Shown here: positions 53,557 to 62,675 of the stretch, in pieces
Layout: every line of letters begins with the position of its first letter
Position numbering within the stretch: position 1 is the first letter of the stretch
Assembly (NCBI GenBank): GCA_022845955.1
Contig: AP025576.1
Span: forward strand, 310,001 to 374,000
DNA from: Lachnospiraceae bacterium
GTDB lineage: Bacteria; Bacillota; Clostridia; Lachnospirales; Lachnospiraceae
Reading direction: 5' to 3'
DNA length: 64,000 bases
The notes under the pieces: generated by a model
Databases searched by the model: none
What the model saw: the letters and a program-made list of their open reading frames with translations, nothing else
Told to the model about the DNA's origin: nothing
Translations under genes and position numbers: made by a program

Positions 53557-54033
53557 TTGCAGGAAGAAATCGAACAGAACACCATCGCATTAGCGGTTAA
53601 GACCGGCAAGCTCACGGGCCAAGTGCTGCAAGCGGCCATGAAGAAATTTCTGGCTGCCCGACAAACGGCCAAAATAAAGCCCCACCAAGGCAGACAGAGC
53701 TTGCGGCATCTCAAAAAGGACGGCTCCGCCCTGTCCAACATTGAAATCACCGATGCCAACATTGGCCTGTTTCGGCCCTGCGCCAAGAAATACGGCATTG
53801 ATTTTACCCTGCGGAAAGACCGCACCACTCATCCGCCCCGGTATATCGTGATTTTCAAATCCAAGCAGGCGGACAATCTGGAACAGGCATTCAAGGAATT
53901 TACGGCCAAGAAGCTCAAACAGCAGGAACGCCCCTCCATCCGAAAGGCCCTCTCGGCTATGAAGCAAAAGACGGCGGCCAGAAACCGCCAGCAGGCCAAG
54001 GAGAAAATCAAGGAAAGGGGGCTGTCTCTATGA
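53557..54033 (+). CDS. PcfB-family conjugation protein (DUF3801)
   Basis: A 158-residue protein. The N-terminal EEIEQNTIALAVKTGKLTGQ and LQAAMKKFLAAR, middle TDANIGLFRPCAKKYGIDFT and YIVIFKSKQADNLEQAFKEF match PcfB, which helps bring the relaxosome to the coupling protein in enterococcal conjugation. The Lys/Arg/Gln-rich C-terminus could bind DNA. It starts at TTG 53557 with AAGGAGGG 10 bases upstream, and its last four bases overlap the VirD4 start (ATGA). Confidence 0.88.
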   Translation: MQEEIEQNTIALAVKTGKLTGQVLQAAMKKFLAARQTAKIKPHQGRQSLRHLKKDGSALSNIEITDANIGLFRPCAKKYGIDFTLRKDRTTHPPRYIVIFKSKQADNLEQAFKEFTAKKLKQQERPSIRKALSAMKQKTAARNRQQAKEKIKERGLSL

Positions 54034-55835
54034 GGCTGGAAGTGAAAAAGCGGATAATCGCCAACCTGCCCTATCTACTGTTCGTTTACCTGTTCGGCAA
54101 GCTGGGGCAGACCTACCGGCTGGCGGCTGGGGCGGACTTGTCGGAAAAGTTCTTGCACCTTGCGGACGGCTTTTCCTTTGCCTTTGAAAGCGTCTCCCCC
54201 AGCTTCCGCCTGTTCGATCTGGCGGTGGGTGTGGCCGGTGCGGTGGCATTGCGTCTGATGGTGTACGTGAAAAGCAAGAACGCCAAGAAATACCGCAAAG
54301 GGGTGGAATACGGCAGCGCCCGATGGGGCGGCCCCAGAGATATCGCCCCATATATCGACCCCGTGTTTGATAACAACATCCTCCTGACCCAGACGGAACG
54401 TCTCACCATGAACAACCGGCCCAAAGACCCCAAGACAGCCCGGAACAAAAACGTGCTGGTCATCGGCGGCTCCGGCAGCGGCAAGACGAGATGTTTTGTG
54501 AAGCCCAACCTTATGCAGTGCGTGTCCAAGGACTACCCGACCTCATTCGTGATTACTGATCCCAAGGGCAGCCTGATCGGTGAGGTGGGCCAGCTTCTTG
54601 TGCGGTGCGGATATCGGGTAAAGGTGCTGAATACCATCAACTTTTCCAAGAGCATGCGCTATAACCCGTTTTGCTACATCCACAGCGAAAAGGACATCTT
54701 AAAGCTGGTAAACACGCTGATCAGCAACACCAAGGGAGAGGGCGAAAAAAGCGCCGAGGATTTTTGGGTGAAGTCGGAACGCCTGCTGTATTCGGCCCTC
54801 ATTGGCTATATCTGGTACGAAGCGCCAGATGATGAAATGAATTTCACCACGCTTCTTGAAATGATAAACGCCAGCGAGGCCCGCGAGGATGACCCGGAAT
54901 TTCAATCCCCGGTAGACCAGATGTTTGAACGGCTGGAAGAAAAAGACCCGGAACACTTTGCGGTACGCCAGTACAAGAAGTTTCTTCTATCCGCTGGTAA
55001 GACCCGCAGCTCCATTTTGATTAGCTGCGGAGCCAGATTAGCGCCCTTTGACATCCGGGAGGTGCGGGAGCTGATGGAGGACGACGAGCTGGAGCTTGAC
55101 ACCATCGGGGACGAAAAAACGGCCCTGTTCCTCATTATGAGTGATACGGACACGACCTTTAACTTCATCCTAGCTATGGTGCAGAGCCAGTTAATCAACC
55201 TCTTATGCGACCGGGCGGATGACAAATACGGCGGGCGGCTGCCCGTCCATGTGCGGATGATTCTGGACGAGTTTGCCAACATCGGTCAGATTCCCAACTT
55301 TGACAAGTTGATCGCCACCATCCGAAGCCGGGAAATCTCGGCTTCGATCATTTTACAGAGCCAGTCGCAGTTGAAAGCCCTGTATCGGGATTCGGCGGAA
55401 ATCATTTCCGACAACTGCGATTGTACGCTTTTTTTGAGTGGCAGAGGTAAAAACGCCAAGGAAATCGCGGACGTGCTGGGCAAGGAAACCATTGACAGCT
55501 ATAACCAAAGCGAGAACCGGGGCGCACAGACCTCCCACGGACTGAACTACCAAAAACTCGGAAAGGAGCTGATGAGCCAGGACGAAATTGCAACGATGGA
55601 CGGAGGCAAGTGTATTTTGCAGGTGCGCGGCGTGAGGTCGTTTTTCAGTGAGAAATACGACATCACTCGCCACCCACGCTATAAATACCTCTCGGATGCC
55701 GACAAACAGAACACCTTTGATGTGGACAGGTACCTGTCGTCCCTGCGCCGGAAAAAACGGCGCGTGGTATCGGAGGATGAACCCTTTGACCTTTACGACA
55801 TTGACCTGTCGGACGAAGATTTGGCCGCACAGTGA
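54030..55835 (+). CDS. VirD4/TraG-type conjugative coupling ATPase
   Basis: A 601-residue coupling protein that links the DNA-relaxase complex to the transfer channel. Two N-terminal membrane helices (PYLLFVYLFGKLGQTYRLA; FDLAVGVAGAVALRLMVYV) precede the ATPase. Walker A is VIGGSGSGKTRC (near residues 145-156), followed by FVITDPKGSLIGEVGQLL, and Walker B is VRMILDEFANIGQIPNFDK. REISASIILQSQSQLKALY and the C-terminal LSGRGKNAKEIADVLGKET also match the family. Overlaps pcfB by four bases. Confidence 0.95.
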   Translation: MRLEVKKRIIANLPYLLFVYLFGKLGQTYRLAAGADLSEKFLHLADGFSFAFESVSPSFRLFDLAVGVAGAVALRLMVYVKSKNAKKYRKGVEYGSARWGGPRDIAPYIDPVFDNNILLTQTERLTMNNRPKDPKTARNKNVLVIGGSGSGKTRCFVKPNLMQCVSKDYPTSFVITDPKGSLIGEVGQLLVRCGYRVKVLNTINFSKSMRYNPFCYIHSEKDILKLVNTLISNTKGEGEKSAEDFWVKSERLLYSALIGYIWYEAPDDEMNFTTLLEMINASEAREDDPEFQSPVDQMFERLEEKDPEHFAVRQYKKFLLSAGKTRSSILISCGARLAPFDIREVRELMEDDELELDTIGDEKTALFLIMSDTDTTFNFILAMVQSQLINLLCDRADDKYGGRLPVHVRMILDEFANIGQIPNFDKLIATIRSREISASIILQSQSQLKALYRDSAEIISDNCDCTLFLSGRGKNAKEIADVLGKETIDSYNQSENRGAQTSHGLNYQKLGKELMSQDEIATMDGGKCILQVRGVRSFFSEKYDITRHPRYKYLSDADKQNTFDVDRYLSSLRRKKRRVVSEDEPFDLYDIDLSDEDLAAQ

Positions 55836-55898
55836 AGCGGCTTTTTTCTGTAAGCAATCAAATTTGTTCGCCGGAAACCGGCAGAAAGTGAGGCATGT

Positions 55899-56114
55899 AT
55901 GGAATTTTTCAATAGTGCAGTAGATACGTTACAGACCATCGTTGTGGGCCTGGGCGGCGCTCTGTGTGTATGGGGCGGCGTCAATCTGTTGGAGGGGTAC
56001 GGGGCCGATAATCCCGCCAGCAAGAGCCAGGGAATCAAGCAGCTTGTTGCGGGCGGAGGCGTGGCCCTCATTGGCATGACCCTTGTACCTCTCCTGTCCG
56101 GGCTGCTGGGATAA
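55899..56114 (+). CDS. Maff2-family membrane protein
   Basis: A 71-residue protein with two helices (TIVVGLGGALCVWGGVNLLE and QLVAGGGVALIGMTLVPLLS) joined by a GYGADNPASKSQGIK loop. This is the Maff2/VirB2-like small subunit characteristic of Tn1549-like transfer modules. GAAAGTGAGGCATGT precedes the ATG. In some relatives this gene carries a group II intron; here it is intact. It probably forms a part of the membrane channel or pilus-like structure. Confidence 0.9.
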   Translation: MEFFNSAVDTLQTIVVGLGGALCVWGGVNLLEGYGADNPASKSQGIKQLVAGGGVALIGMTLVPLLSGLLG

Positions 56115-56189
56115 GCAATCCGTCCATCTGCAAGCAATATGCCGCGCCCTCCCGGTAGCAGGAGGGCGCGGACAAGGAGGTGAACGCAT

Positions 56190-57053
56190 ATGATTGATGA
56201 TTTAATTGCGGAATGGATCAAAGGAATCCTGATTGACGGGATTAAAGGAAACCTGTCGGGGCTTTTTGGCACTGTGAATACCAAGGTTGGGGAAATCGCA
56301 TCGGATGTGGGCAGCACCCCGCAGGACTGGAACGGCGGCATTTTTTCCATGCTGCAAAGCCTGTCCGAAACGGTCATTGTCCCCATTGCGGCGGCCATTC
56401 TCGCCCTGGTGATGTGCTATGAGCTGATTGAAATGATCGTGGAAAAGAACAACATGCACGATTTTGACAGCTCTATGTTTTTCCGCTGGATGTTTAAGAG
56501 TGCCTTTGCCATTCTCATTGTGACGAACACATGGAATATCGTCATGGGTGTCTTTGATGCCACCCAGGCCGTCGTGAATCAAAGCGCCGGTGTCATCATC
56601 GGGGAAACCAGCATTGACTTTGACACCCTGATTCCAGACCTGGAAGCACAACTGGAGGCCATGGACATTGGGCCGCTTCTGGGCCTGTGGTTCCAGACCT
56701 TGGTTGTAGGCCTGACGATGCACGCGTTATCCATCTGCATTTTCCTTGTTACCTACGGGAGAATGATTGAAATATACGCCGTGACAGCGCTTGGGCCGAT
56801 CCCTCTTGCCACCCTGGGCAATGCGGAGTGGCGCGGCATGGGCCAGAACTACTTAAAATCCCTGCTGGCGCTGGGCTTCCAAGCCTTTTTAATCATGGTG
56901 GTTGTGGGGATTTACGCGGTTCTGATTCAGGATATTGGCACAGCGGACGACATTTCCGGCGCAATCTGGGGCTGTATGGGCTATACGGTGCTGCTGTGCT
57001 ATGGCTTGTTCAAAACCGGCAGCTTGTCTAAGGCTGTGTTCACAGCCCATTGA
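56190..57053 (+). CDS. TrbL/VirB6-like conjugal transfer membrane protein
   Basis: A 287-residue polytopic protein with six or so helices (VPIAAAILALVMCYELIEMI; MFKSAFAILIVTNTWNIVMG; LWFQTLVVGLTMHALSICIF; LLALGFQAFLIMVVVGIYAV). The helix pattern and NAEWRGMGQNYLKSLLALG match the VirB6/TrbL group of type IV secretion systems in Firmicutes ICEs. AAGGAGGTGAACGC precedes the ATG. It follows maff2 by 75 bp, the intergenic part of which has a GC-rich inverted segment (CGCGCCCTCC/GGAGGGCGCG, 56140-56170). Confidence 0.88.
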   Translation: MIDDLIAEWIKGILIDGIKGNLSGLFGTVNTKVGEIASDVGSTPQDWNGGIFSMLQSLSETVIVPIAAAILALVMCYELIEMIVEKNNMHDFDSSMFFRWMFKSAFAILIVTNTWNIVMGVFDATQAVVNQSAGVIIGETSIDFDTLIPDLEAQLEAMDIGPLLGLWFQTLVVGLTMHALSICIFLVTYGRMIEIYAVTALGPIPLATLGNAEWRGMGQNYLKSLLALGFQAFLIMVVVGIYAVLIQDIGTADDISGAIWGCMGYTVLLCYGLFKTGSLSKAVFTAH

Positions 57054-57086
57054 TCTTACACTTTTTACACAGGAGGAAACAGGCTT

Positions 57087-57656
57087 ATCGAGAAATCACA
57101 GAAGGAAACCTATCACATTCTTTACGCTGACCCACCGTGGAGATATGACCAGAAAACGGTACAGGGTGCAGCGGAAAACCACTATCCCACCATGGGGATT
57201 GACGAGCTGTGCGCCCTGCCGGTGGAAACACTGGCAGCCAAGGATTGCCTGCTGTTTTTGTGGGCCACGTTCCCCATGCTGCCGGAAGCCCTGCGGCTGA
57301 TTCAGGCATGGGGCTTCACCTTCAAGACCGTGGCCTTTGTCTGGCTGAAACGGAATAAGAAAAGCCCTACCTGGTTTTATGGGTTGGGCCACTGGACAAG
57401 AGGCAATGCGGAAATCTGTCTGCTTGGCAAGCGAGGACATCCCAAACGCTATTCCCGAAGCGTCCATCAGTTTATCATTTCTCCCATTGAGGAACACAGC
57501 AAGAAACCCGATATCACCCGCGAGAAAATCATCGAGCTTGCGGGCGACCTGCCCCGCGCAGAGCTGTTTGCCAGAGAGAAAACCCCCGGCTGGGATGTGT
57601 GGGGCAATGAAGTGGACAGCGATTTTTCCCTGTCCGCGCCAGAAGAAACGAGGTGA
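57087..57656 (+). CDS. MT-A70-family adenine methyltransferase without a canonical start codon
   Basis: Ime4/MT-A70-type N6-adenine methyltransferase (~189 residues). The catalytic motif is YADPPWRYDQKT, followed by HYPTMGIDELCALPV, CLLFLWATFPMLPEALRLI, FVWLKRNKKSPTWFYGLG and RGNAEICLLGKRGHPKRYSR. The first ATG in frame (57192) lies after DPPW, so it cannot be the true start. Upstream, AGGAGG (57071-57076) is followed after 10 bases by ATC at 57087, and no ATG, GTG or TTG exists in frame back to the stop at 57051. Either ATC is used, or an ATG to ATC change has silenced the gene. It probably methylates DNA and may protect the element from restriction. Confidence 0.8.
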   Translation: MEKSQKETYHILYADPPWRYDQKTVQGAAENHYPTMGIDELCALPVETLAAKDCLLFLWATFPMLPEALRLIQAWGFTFKTVAFVWLKRNKKSPTWFYGLGHWTRGNAEICLLGKRGHPKRYSRSVHQFIISPIEEHSKKPDITREKIIELAGDLPRAELFAREKTPGWDVWGNEVDSDFSLSAPEETR

Positions 57657-57662
57657 TTTGAT

Positions 57663-58112
57663 TTGGCTTATGTAACTGTTCCAAAGGATTTTACCAAGGT
57701 GAAATCCAAGGTGGTATTCGGGCTGACGAAACGCCAGCTCCTTTGTTTTGGCGGTGCGCTGCTTGTAGGCATCCCGCTTTTTTTATTGATTCGGGGACGC
57801 GTCCCCACCAGCGCGGCGGCGCTTCTCATGGTGTTTGCCATGCTGCCGGGCTTTCTCATGGCGCTGTATGAGCGCCACGGCCAGCCCCTGGAAGTGGTGG
57901 TATGGCAGATCGTCCAGTGTTGCTTTCTCATGCCGAAAGAGCGGCCTTACCAGACCAACAATGCTTATACCGCCCTTGTGCGGCAGCGACAAATGGAAAA
58001 GGAGGTAAATGCCATTGTTCAAAAAGCAAAGAAACGAAGCGCAGGAAAGAACGCCGGTAAAGCTGACCCGCGCAGAAAAGAAAGAAATTCAGGCCGTCAT
58101 CCGCAAGTATAA
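57663..58112 (+). CDS. PrgI-family conjugation membrane protein
   Basis: A 149-residue protein with two helices (RQLLCFGGALLVGIPLFLLI; SAAALLMVFAMLPGFLMALY) and a basic C-terminus. VTVPKDFTKVKSKVVFGLTK and FLMPKERPYQTNNAYTAL are typical of PrgI, a VirB3-like subunit encoded before VirB4. TTG 57663 is the start, with GAGGTG 9-14 bases upstream. The last 104 bases overlap the VirB4 gene in another frame, an unusually long overlap that includes the basic tail. Confidence 0.88.
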   Translation: MAYVTVPKDFTKVKSKVVFGLTKRQLLCFGGALLVGIPLFLLIRGRVPTSAAALLMVFAMLPGFLMALYERHGQPLEVVVWQIVQCCFLMPKERPYQTNNAYTALVRQRQMEKEVNAIVQKAKKRSAGKNAGKADPRRKERNSGRHPQV

Positions 58113-60420
58113 GGGCGACGGCAAGCCCCACTCCGCCCAGGAGAGTATTCCCTATGAGGCCATGTATCAGGACGGGATTTGCCGCCTGACGCCCCGCAGG
58201 TTTTCCAAGTGCATTGAGTTTGCGGATATCAGCTATCAGCTTGCACAGGCCGATACCAAGACAGCCATCTTTGAAAACCTGTGCGACCTTTACAACTACC
58301 TGGATGCCTCGATTCACATCCAGTTTTCCTTTCTCAACCACAAGATTGACCCCAGGCAGTACGCCAAAAGCCTTGAAATCCGGGCGCAGGGGGATGATTT
58401 TGACGACATCCGCACAGAGTATTCCGCTATCTTGAAAAACCAACTGGTAAGCGGGAACAATGGACTGATGAAGCGGAAATTCCTGACCTATACCATCGAG
58501 GCCGACAACCTGAAACTGGCTCGTGCCAGACTGCACCGCATTGAAACCGACCTCTTAGGCTATTTCAAGAGCATGGGGGCCGTGGCATGGGGACTGGACG
58601 CAACGGCCCGGCTGGAAGTCATGCACCGCATGTTCCACCCGGACGGGGAACCGTTTTCCTTCGATTGGAAGTGGCTGGCTTCCTCCGGCCTCTCCACCAA
58701 GGATTTTATTGCCCCGTCGTCGTTCCGCTTCGGCCATGCCCGTTTGTTCGGGCTGGGCGGCAAGTACGGGGCTGTGAGCTTTTTAAATATTCTGTCCCCG
58801 GAACTGTCGGACGAAATGCTGGCCGACTTTCTCAATACGGAAAATGGCATTGTGGTGAACCTCCATGTGCAGGCCATCGACCAGAGCGAGGCTATCAAGA
58901 CGGTGAAGCGGAAAATCACCGACCTGGATGCCATGAAGATTCAGGAACAGAAACGAGCCGTCCGCAGCGGCTACGATATGGACATACTTCCCAGCGACCT
59001 TGCCACCTACGGGCAGGACGCCAAGGAGCTGTTAAAGACCTTGCAGAGCCGGAACGAGCGAATGTTTCAGCTCACCTTTCTTGTCCTCAATACCGCCGAC
59101 ACCCGGCAGGCATTGGAAAACGATGTGTTCTGGGCCGCAGGCGTGGCGCAGAAATACAACTGTTCCCTTGTGCGGCTGGACTACCAGCAGGAGCAGGGCC
59201 TTATGAGCAGTCTCCCATTGGGGGCCAGCCACATCCAGATCGAGCGTTCCTTGACGACTTCCAGCGTGGCCGTGTTCGTGCCTTTCGTGACGCAGGAGCT
59301 TTTTCAGGGCGGAGACGCCATGTATTACGGCGTCAATGCCAAGACCGGCAACATGATTATGCTGGATCGGAAGCGGGCACGCTGCCCCAACGGTTTGAAG
59401 CTGGGGACGCCGGGAAGCGGGAAATCCATGAGCTGTAAAGCCGAGATTTTGAGTGTGTTCCTCTGCACCCCGGACGACGTCTATGTATGTGACCCGGAGG
59501 CCGAGTATTACCCCCTTGTCAAGCGGCTGCATGGACAGGTGGTGAAGCTGTCGCCCACCAGCAAAAGCTATGTGAACCCGCTGGATATCAACTTAAATTA
59601 CAGCGAGGATGAAAGCCCGCTGGCCTTAAAATCCGACTTTGTGTTGTCGTTCTGTGAGCTGGTGATGGGCGGCAAGAACGGGCTGGAAGCCATCGAAAAG
59701 ACGGTGATTGACCGGGCCGTGCAGGTGATTTACCGGCCCTATCTGGCAGACCCCCGCCCGGAAAATATGCCGATTCTTTCCGACCTCCACCAAGCCCTGT
59801 TAGACCAGCATATCCCGGAGGCCGACCGGGTGGCGCAGGCTCTTGACCTGTATGTGTCCGGCTCCCTAAACGTCTTTAACCACCGCACCAACGTGGACAT
59901 TGAAAGCCGGATTGTGGCCTTTGACATCAAGGAGCTTGGCAAACAGCTAAAGAAAATCGGTATGCTGATTGTCCAAGACCAGATTTGGGGCCGGGTGACG
60001 CAGAACCGCAGCCAGGGCAAGGCGACGTGGTTCTTTTGTGACGAGTTCCACCTGCTTTTGCGGGAGGAACAGACAGCGGCCTTTTCCTGTGAGATTTGGA
60101 AGCGTTTCAGAAAATGGGGCGGCATTCCCACAGGTGCCACACAGAACGTCAAGGATCTGCTCTTGTCGCCGGAGATTGAAAACATTTTGGAAAACAGTGA
60201 CTTTATCTGCCTGTTAAACCAGGCCAGCGGCGATCGGAAAATCCTTGCGGAGCGGTTAAATATCTCCCCGCAGCAATTACGGTATGTGGAAAACTCCGAA
60301 CCCGGCGAGGGGCTTTTGATTTACGAAAACGTGATCCTGCCCTTTAAGAACCCCATCCCGAAGCACACCCAGCTTTACCGGATCATGACCACCCGCTTAG
60401 GCGAGGGGGTCACGGTATGA
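58009..60420 (+). CDS. VirB4/TraE-type conjugation ATPase
   Basis: An 803-residue ATPase that powers the transfer channel. The N-terminal CagE/TrbE/VirB domain is followed by Walker A LKLGTPGSGKSMSCKAEIL (near residue 465) and VYVCDPEAEYYPLVKRLHG. Walker B region is TWFFCDEFHLLLREEQTAA, then FRKWGGIPTGATQNVKDLLL and FICLLNQASGDRKILAERL. GGAGGTAA lies directly before ATG 58009, inside the prgI gene. The 3' end is followed after 31 bp by the NlpC/P60 gene. Confidence 0.95.
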   Translation: MPLFKKQRNEAQERTPVKLTRAEKKEIQAVIRKYKGDGKPHSAQESIPYEAMYQDGICRLTPRRFSKCIEFADISYQLAQADTKTAIFENLCDLYNYLDASIHIQFSFLNHKIDPRQYAKSLEIRAQGDDFDDIRTEYSAILKNQLVSGNNGLMKRKFLTYTIEADNLKLARARLHRIETDLLGYFKSMGAVAWGLDATARLEVMHRMFHPDGEPFSFDWKWLASSGLSTKDFIAPSSFRFGHARLFGLGGKYGAVSFLNILSPELSDEMLADFLNTENGIVVNLHVQAIDQSEAIKTVKRKITDLDAMKIQEQKRAVRSGYDMDILPSDLATYGQDAKELLKTLQSRNERMFQLTFLVLNTADTRQALENDVFWAAGVAQKYNCSLVRLDYQQEQGLMSSLPLGASHIQIERSLTTSSVAVFVPFVTQELFQGGDAMYYGVNAKTGNMIMLDRKRARCPNGLKLGTPGSGKSMSCKAEILSVFLCTPDDVYVCDPEAEYYPLVKRLHGQVVKLSPTSKSYVNPLDINLNYSEDESPLALKSDFVLSFCELVMGGKNGLEAIEKTVIDRAVQVIYRPYLADPRPENMPILSDLHQALLDQHIPEADRVAQALDLYVSGSLNVFNHRTNVDIESRIVAFDIKELGKQLKKIGMLIVQDQIWGRVTQNRSQGKATWFFCDEFHLLLREEQTAAFSCEIWKRFRKWGGIPTGATQNVKDLLLSPEIENILENSDFICLLNQASGDRKILAERLNISPQQLRYVENSEPGEGLLIYENVILPFKNPIPKHTQLYRIMTTRLGEGVTV

Positions 60421-60451
60421 GGCGCGAGGGCGCAAAAGGAGGTGGCGCACC

Positions 60452-62398
60452 ATGAAGCCCTTAAAACCCCGTGATAAGGTGACGCAGCGCATGACCCGCG
60501 CCGGGCTTACGCTGGACAACCAGACCACCGGCGAGAGCGCGGGCATTTCCAGCCGGGAAACTGAGCCGGAATATACCGCCAAGCCGGACGGTACAGTGGA
60601 AAAGGCGCTGGAACGGGCCGTAGACATCCGTGACCGGCATAAGGCAAAGCGGACGGCCCGGAATGGGGAACGTATGGCAAGGCAGGCGGGCGCCCCGGCC
60701 TCCCGTCTGCAATTTACCGCCGGGGAACGGGCCTCTCCAGAGCTGGCCCGCTATATCAAAAAGGCGGAAAAACGGGCGGACAAGCTGGAAGCGGCCAAAG
60801 AAGCCCTGCCGAAAAAGCGCGTGCTTACCAAGGAAACCGTATACAACGAGGCCAAGGGAAAGGCCAAAAGCAAACTTCACTTTGAAAAAGTGGAGAAAGC
60901 CCCGCCAAAGCTCAAACCCAATCCGGCCAGTCGCCCGGTGCAGGAGGCGAGGCTATACCTCCATGGGAAAATCCATGAGGTGGAGCAGGAAAACGTGGGC
61001 GTGGAGGCCGGTCATAAGGCGGAAGAACTGGCCGAGCGCCAGGCGGGCAAGGTGCTGAAAAGTGCCATACGTCGGCATAAGCTGAAACCCTACCGGGCCG
61101 CAGCCAAGGCGGAACGCAAGTCCATGGCTGCCAACGCCGAGTTTGTATATCGAAAATCTCTACGGGACAACCCAGAATTGGCACAGGCGGTAAAGAACCC
61201 GGTTTCCCGCCTCTGTCAGAAACAGCATATCAAACGGGAATACGCCAAGGCCGCACGGGCGGCGGGCCGGAGCGCATCAGGCAGTGCCAAGACCACCGCA
61301 TCAGCCGCCAGGAAAGCCGCAGAGAAAGGCAAACAGGTCGCATCCCTTGTGGCACGGCACTGGAAAGGGGCGCTGCTGATCGGCGGCGTGGGCCTGCTTC
61401 TCATGCTGGTTATGGGCGGCCTGCAATCCTGCACCGCCATGTTTGGAAGCGCCGGGACGGGGCTTGCGGCCACCTCCTATCTGTCCGAGGACAGCGATAT
61501 GCTGGGGGCCGAGGCCACCTACGCCGGGATGGAAGCCGACTTGCAGCACGAGCTTGACAACTACGAAAGCCTGCACCCCGGCTACGACGAGTACCGTTTT
61601 GATTTGGACGACATCAGCCATGACCCCTATGTGCTGACCTCTATCCTCTCCGCGCTCCACGGCGGGGCGTTTACGCTGGATGAGGTACAGGGCAATCTTG
61701 CCATGCTCTTTGAACAGCAATACACCTTAACCGAGCGTGTGGAGATGGAAATCCGCTATCGAACGGTCACTCATACGGATGACGATGGAAATGAGTATGA
61801 GGAAGAAGAACCTTACCAGTATTTCATCTGTTATGTGACACTGGAAAATGCCGATCTATCCCACCTGCCCGTCTATCTCATGGACGAGAATCAGCTCAGT
61901 TTGTACGCGGCCTATATGCAGACGTTGGGCAACCGGCCAGACCTCTTTCCAAGCGGCAGCTATCCCCATGCCTCCACCGTCAAGGAGCCGACCTACTATG
62001 AAATCCCGCCGGAGGCTTTAGAGGATGAAACCTTTGCGGCCATGATTGCGGAGGCGGACAAATATGTGGGCTATCCCTATGTGTGGGGCGGCAGCTCTCC
62101 AAGCACCAGCTTTGATTGTTCCGGCTTCATTAGCTGGGTAGTCAATCATTCCGGCTGGAATGTGGGGCGGCAGACGGCGCAGGGGCTTTACAACCTCTGT
62201 ACCCCTGTTTCCCCGGAGCAGGCAAAGCCCGGCGATCTGGTGTTTTTCGTCGGCACCTACGACACTTCCGGGATGTCCCATGTGGGGCTGTATGTGGGAA
62301 ATTCGGTCATGTTGCACTGTGGAAATCCCATCAGTTACACAAACCTAAATTCAAGCTACTGGCAGGAGCATTTCTATTGTTACGGGCGTCTACCCTGA
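60452..62398 (+). CDS. NlpC/P60 peptidoglycan hydrolase of the CD1108/VirB1-like type
   Basis: A 648-residue membrane-anchored hydrolase that opens cell wall for the transfer machine. Residues 1-300 are highly basic and Ala/Lys-rich (cytoplasmic). One helix follows (GALLIGGVGLLLMLVMGGL, about 307-325). The extracellular part contains a CD1108-type linker domain (ILSALHGGAFTLDEVQGNLA) and a C-terminal NlpC/P60 domain with catalytic Cys in SFDCSGFISWV (near residue 556), MSHVGLYVGNSVMLHCG with His, and the final HFYCYGRLP. AAAGGAGGTGGCGC precedes the ATG. Confidence 0.92.
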   Translation: MKPLKPRDKVTQRMTRAGLTLDNQTTGESAGISSRETEPEYTAKPDGTVEKALERAVDIRDRHKAKRTARNGERMARQAGAPASRLQFTAGERASPELARYIKKAEKRADKLEAAKEALPKKRVLTKETVYNEAKGKAKSKLHFEKVEKAPPKLKPNPASRPVQEARLYLHGKIHEVEQENVGVEAGHKAEELAERQAGKVLKSAIRRHKLKPYRAAAKAERKSMAANAEFVYRKSLRDNPELAQAVKNPVSRLCQKQHIKREYAKAARAAGRSASGSAKTTASAARKAAEKGKQVASLVARHWKGALLIGGVGLLLMLVMGGLQSCTAMFGSAGTGLAATSYLSEDSDMLGAEATYAGMEADLQHELDNYESLHPGYDEYRFDLDDISHDPYVLTSILSALHGGAFTLDEVQGNLAMLFEQQYTLTERVEMEIRYRTVTHTDDDGNEYEEEEPYQYFICYVTLENADLSHLPVYLMDENQLSLYAAYMQTLGNRPDLFPSGSYPHASTVKEPTYYEIPPEALEDETFAAMIAEADKYVGYPYVWGGSSPSTSFDCSGFISWVVNHSGWNVGRQTAQGLYNLCTPVSPEQAKPGDLVFFVGTYDTSGMSHVGLYVGNSVMLHCGNPISYTNLNSSYWQEHFYCYGRLP

Positions 62399-62420
62399 CG
62401 CCAGAAAGGAGTTTTTGACT

Positions 62421-62675
62421 ATGGCAATGAACAAATTGGAACGCATTGAAAAGGACATTGAGAAAACCAAAGGCAAGATCGCGGCGCTGCAAAATCAGCT
62501 TCGGGAGCTGGAGGCGGCCAAGACTGAACAGGAAAACTTGCAGATCGTCCAGCTTGTGCGCGGCCTGAACATGACCCCGCAGGAGTTCGCCGCCTTTGTG
62601 CGCGGCGGCGCTCTGCAAGCGCCCCCGGCCCCGCAGCCGGAGTTTGAACAGGAGGGAAAGGCCGATGAAGAATAA
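62421..62675 (+). CDS. DUF4315-family protein
   Basis: An 84-residue protein dominated by a coiled coil (KLERIEKDIEKTKGKIAALQ, QLRELEAAKTEQENLQ) with a C-terminal MTPQEFAAFVRG helix and a Pro-rich acidic end. It matches DUF4315, always found between the NlpC/P60 and DUF4366 genes in Tn1549-like elements. AGAAAGGAG lies 11 bases before ATG 62421. It overlaps the next gene by 11 bases. Function unknown. Confidence 0.88.
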   Translation: MAMNKLERIEKDIEKTKGKIAALQNQLRELEAAKTEQENLQIVQLVRGLNMTPQEFAAFVRGGALQAPPAPQPEFEQEGKADEE

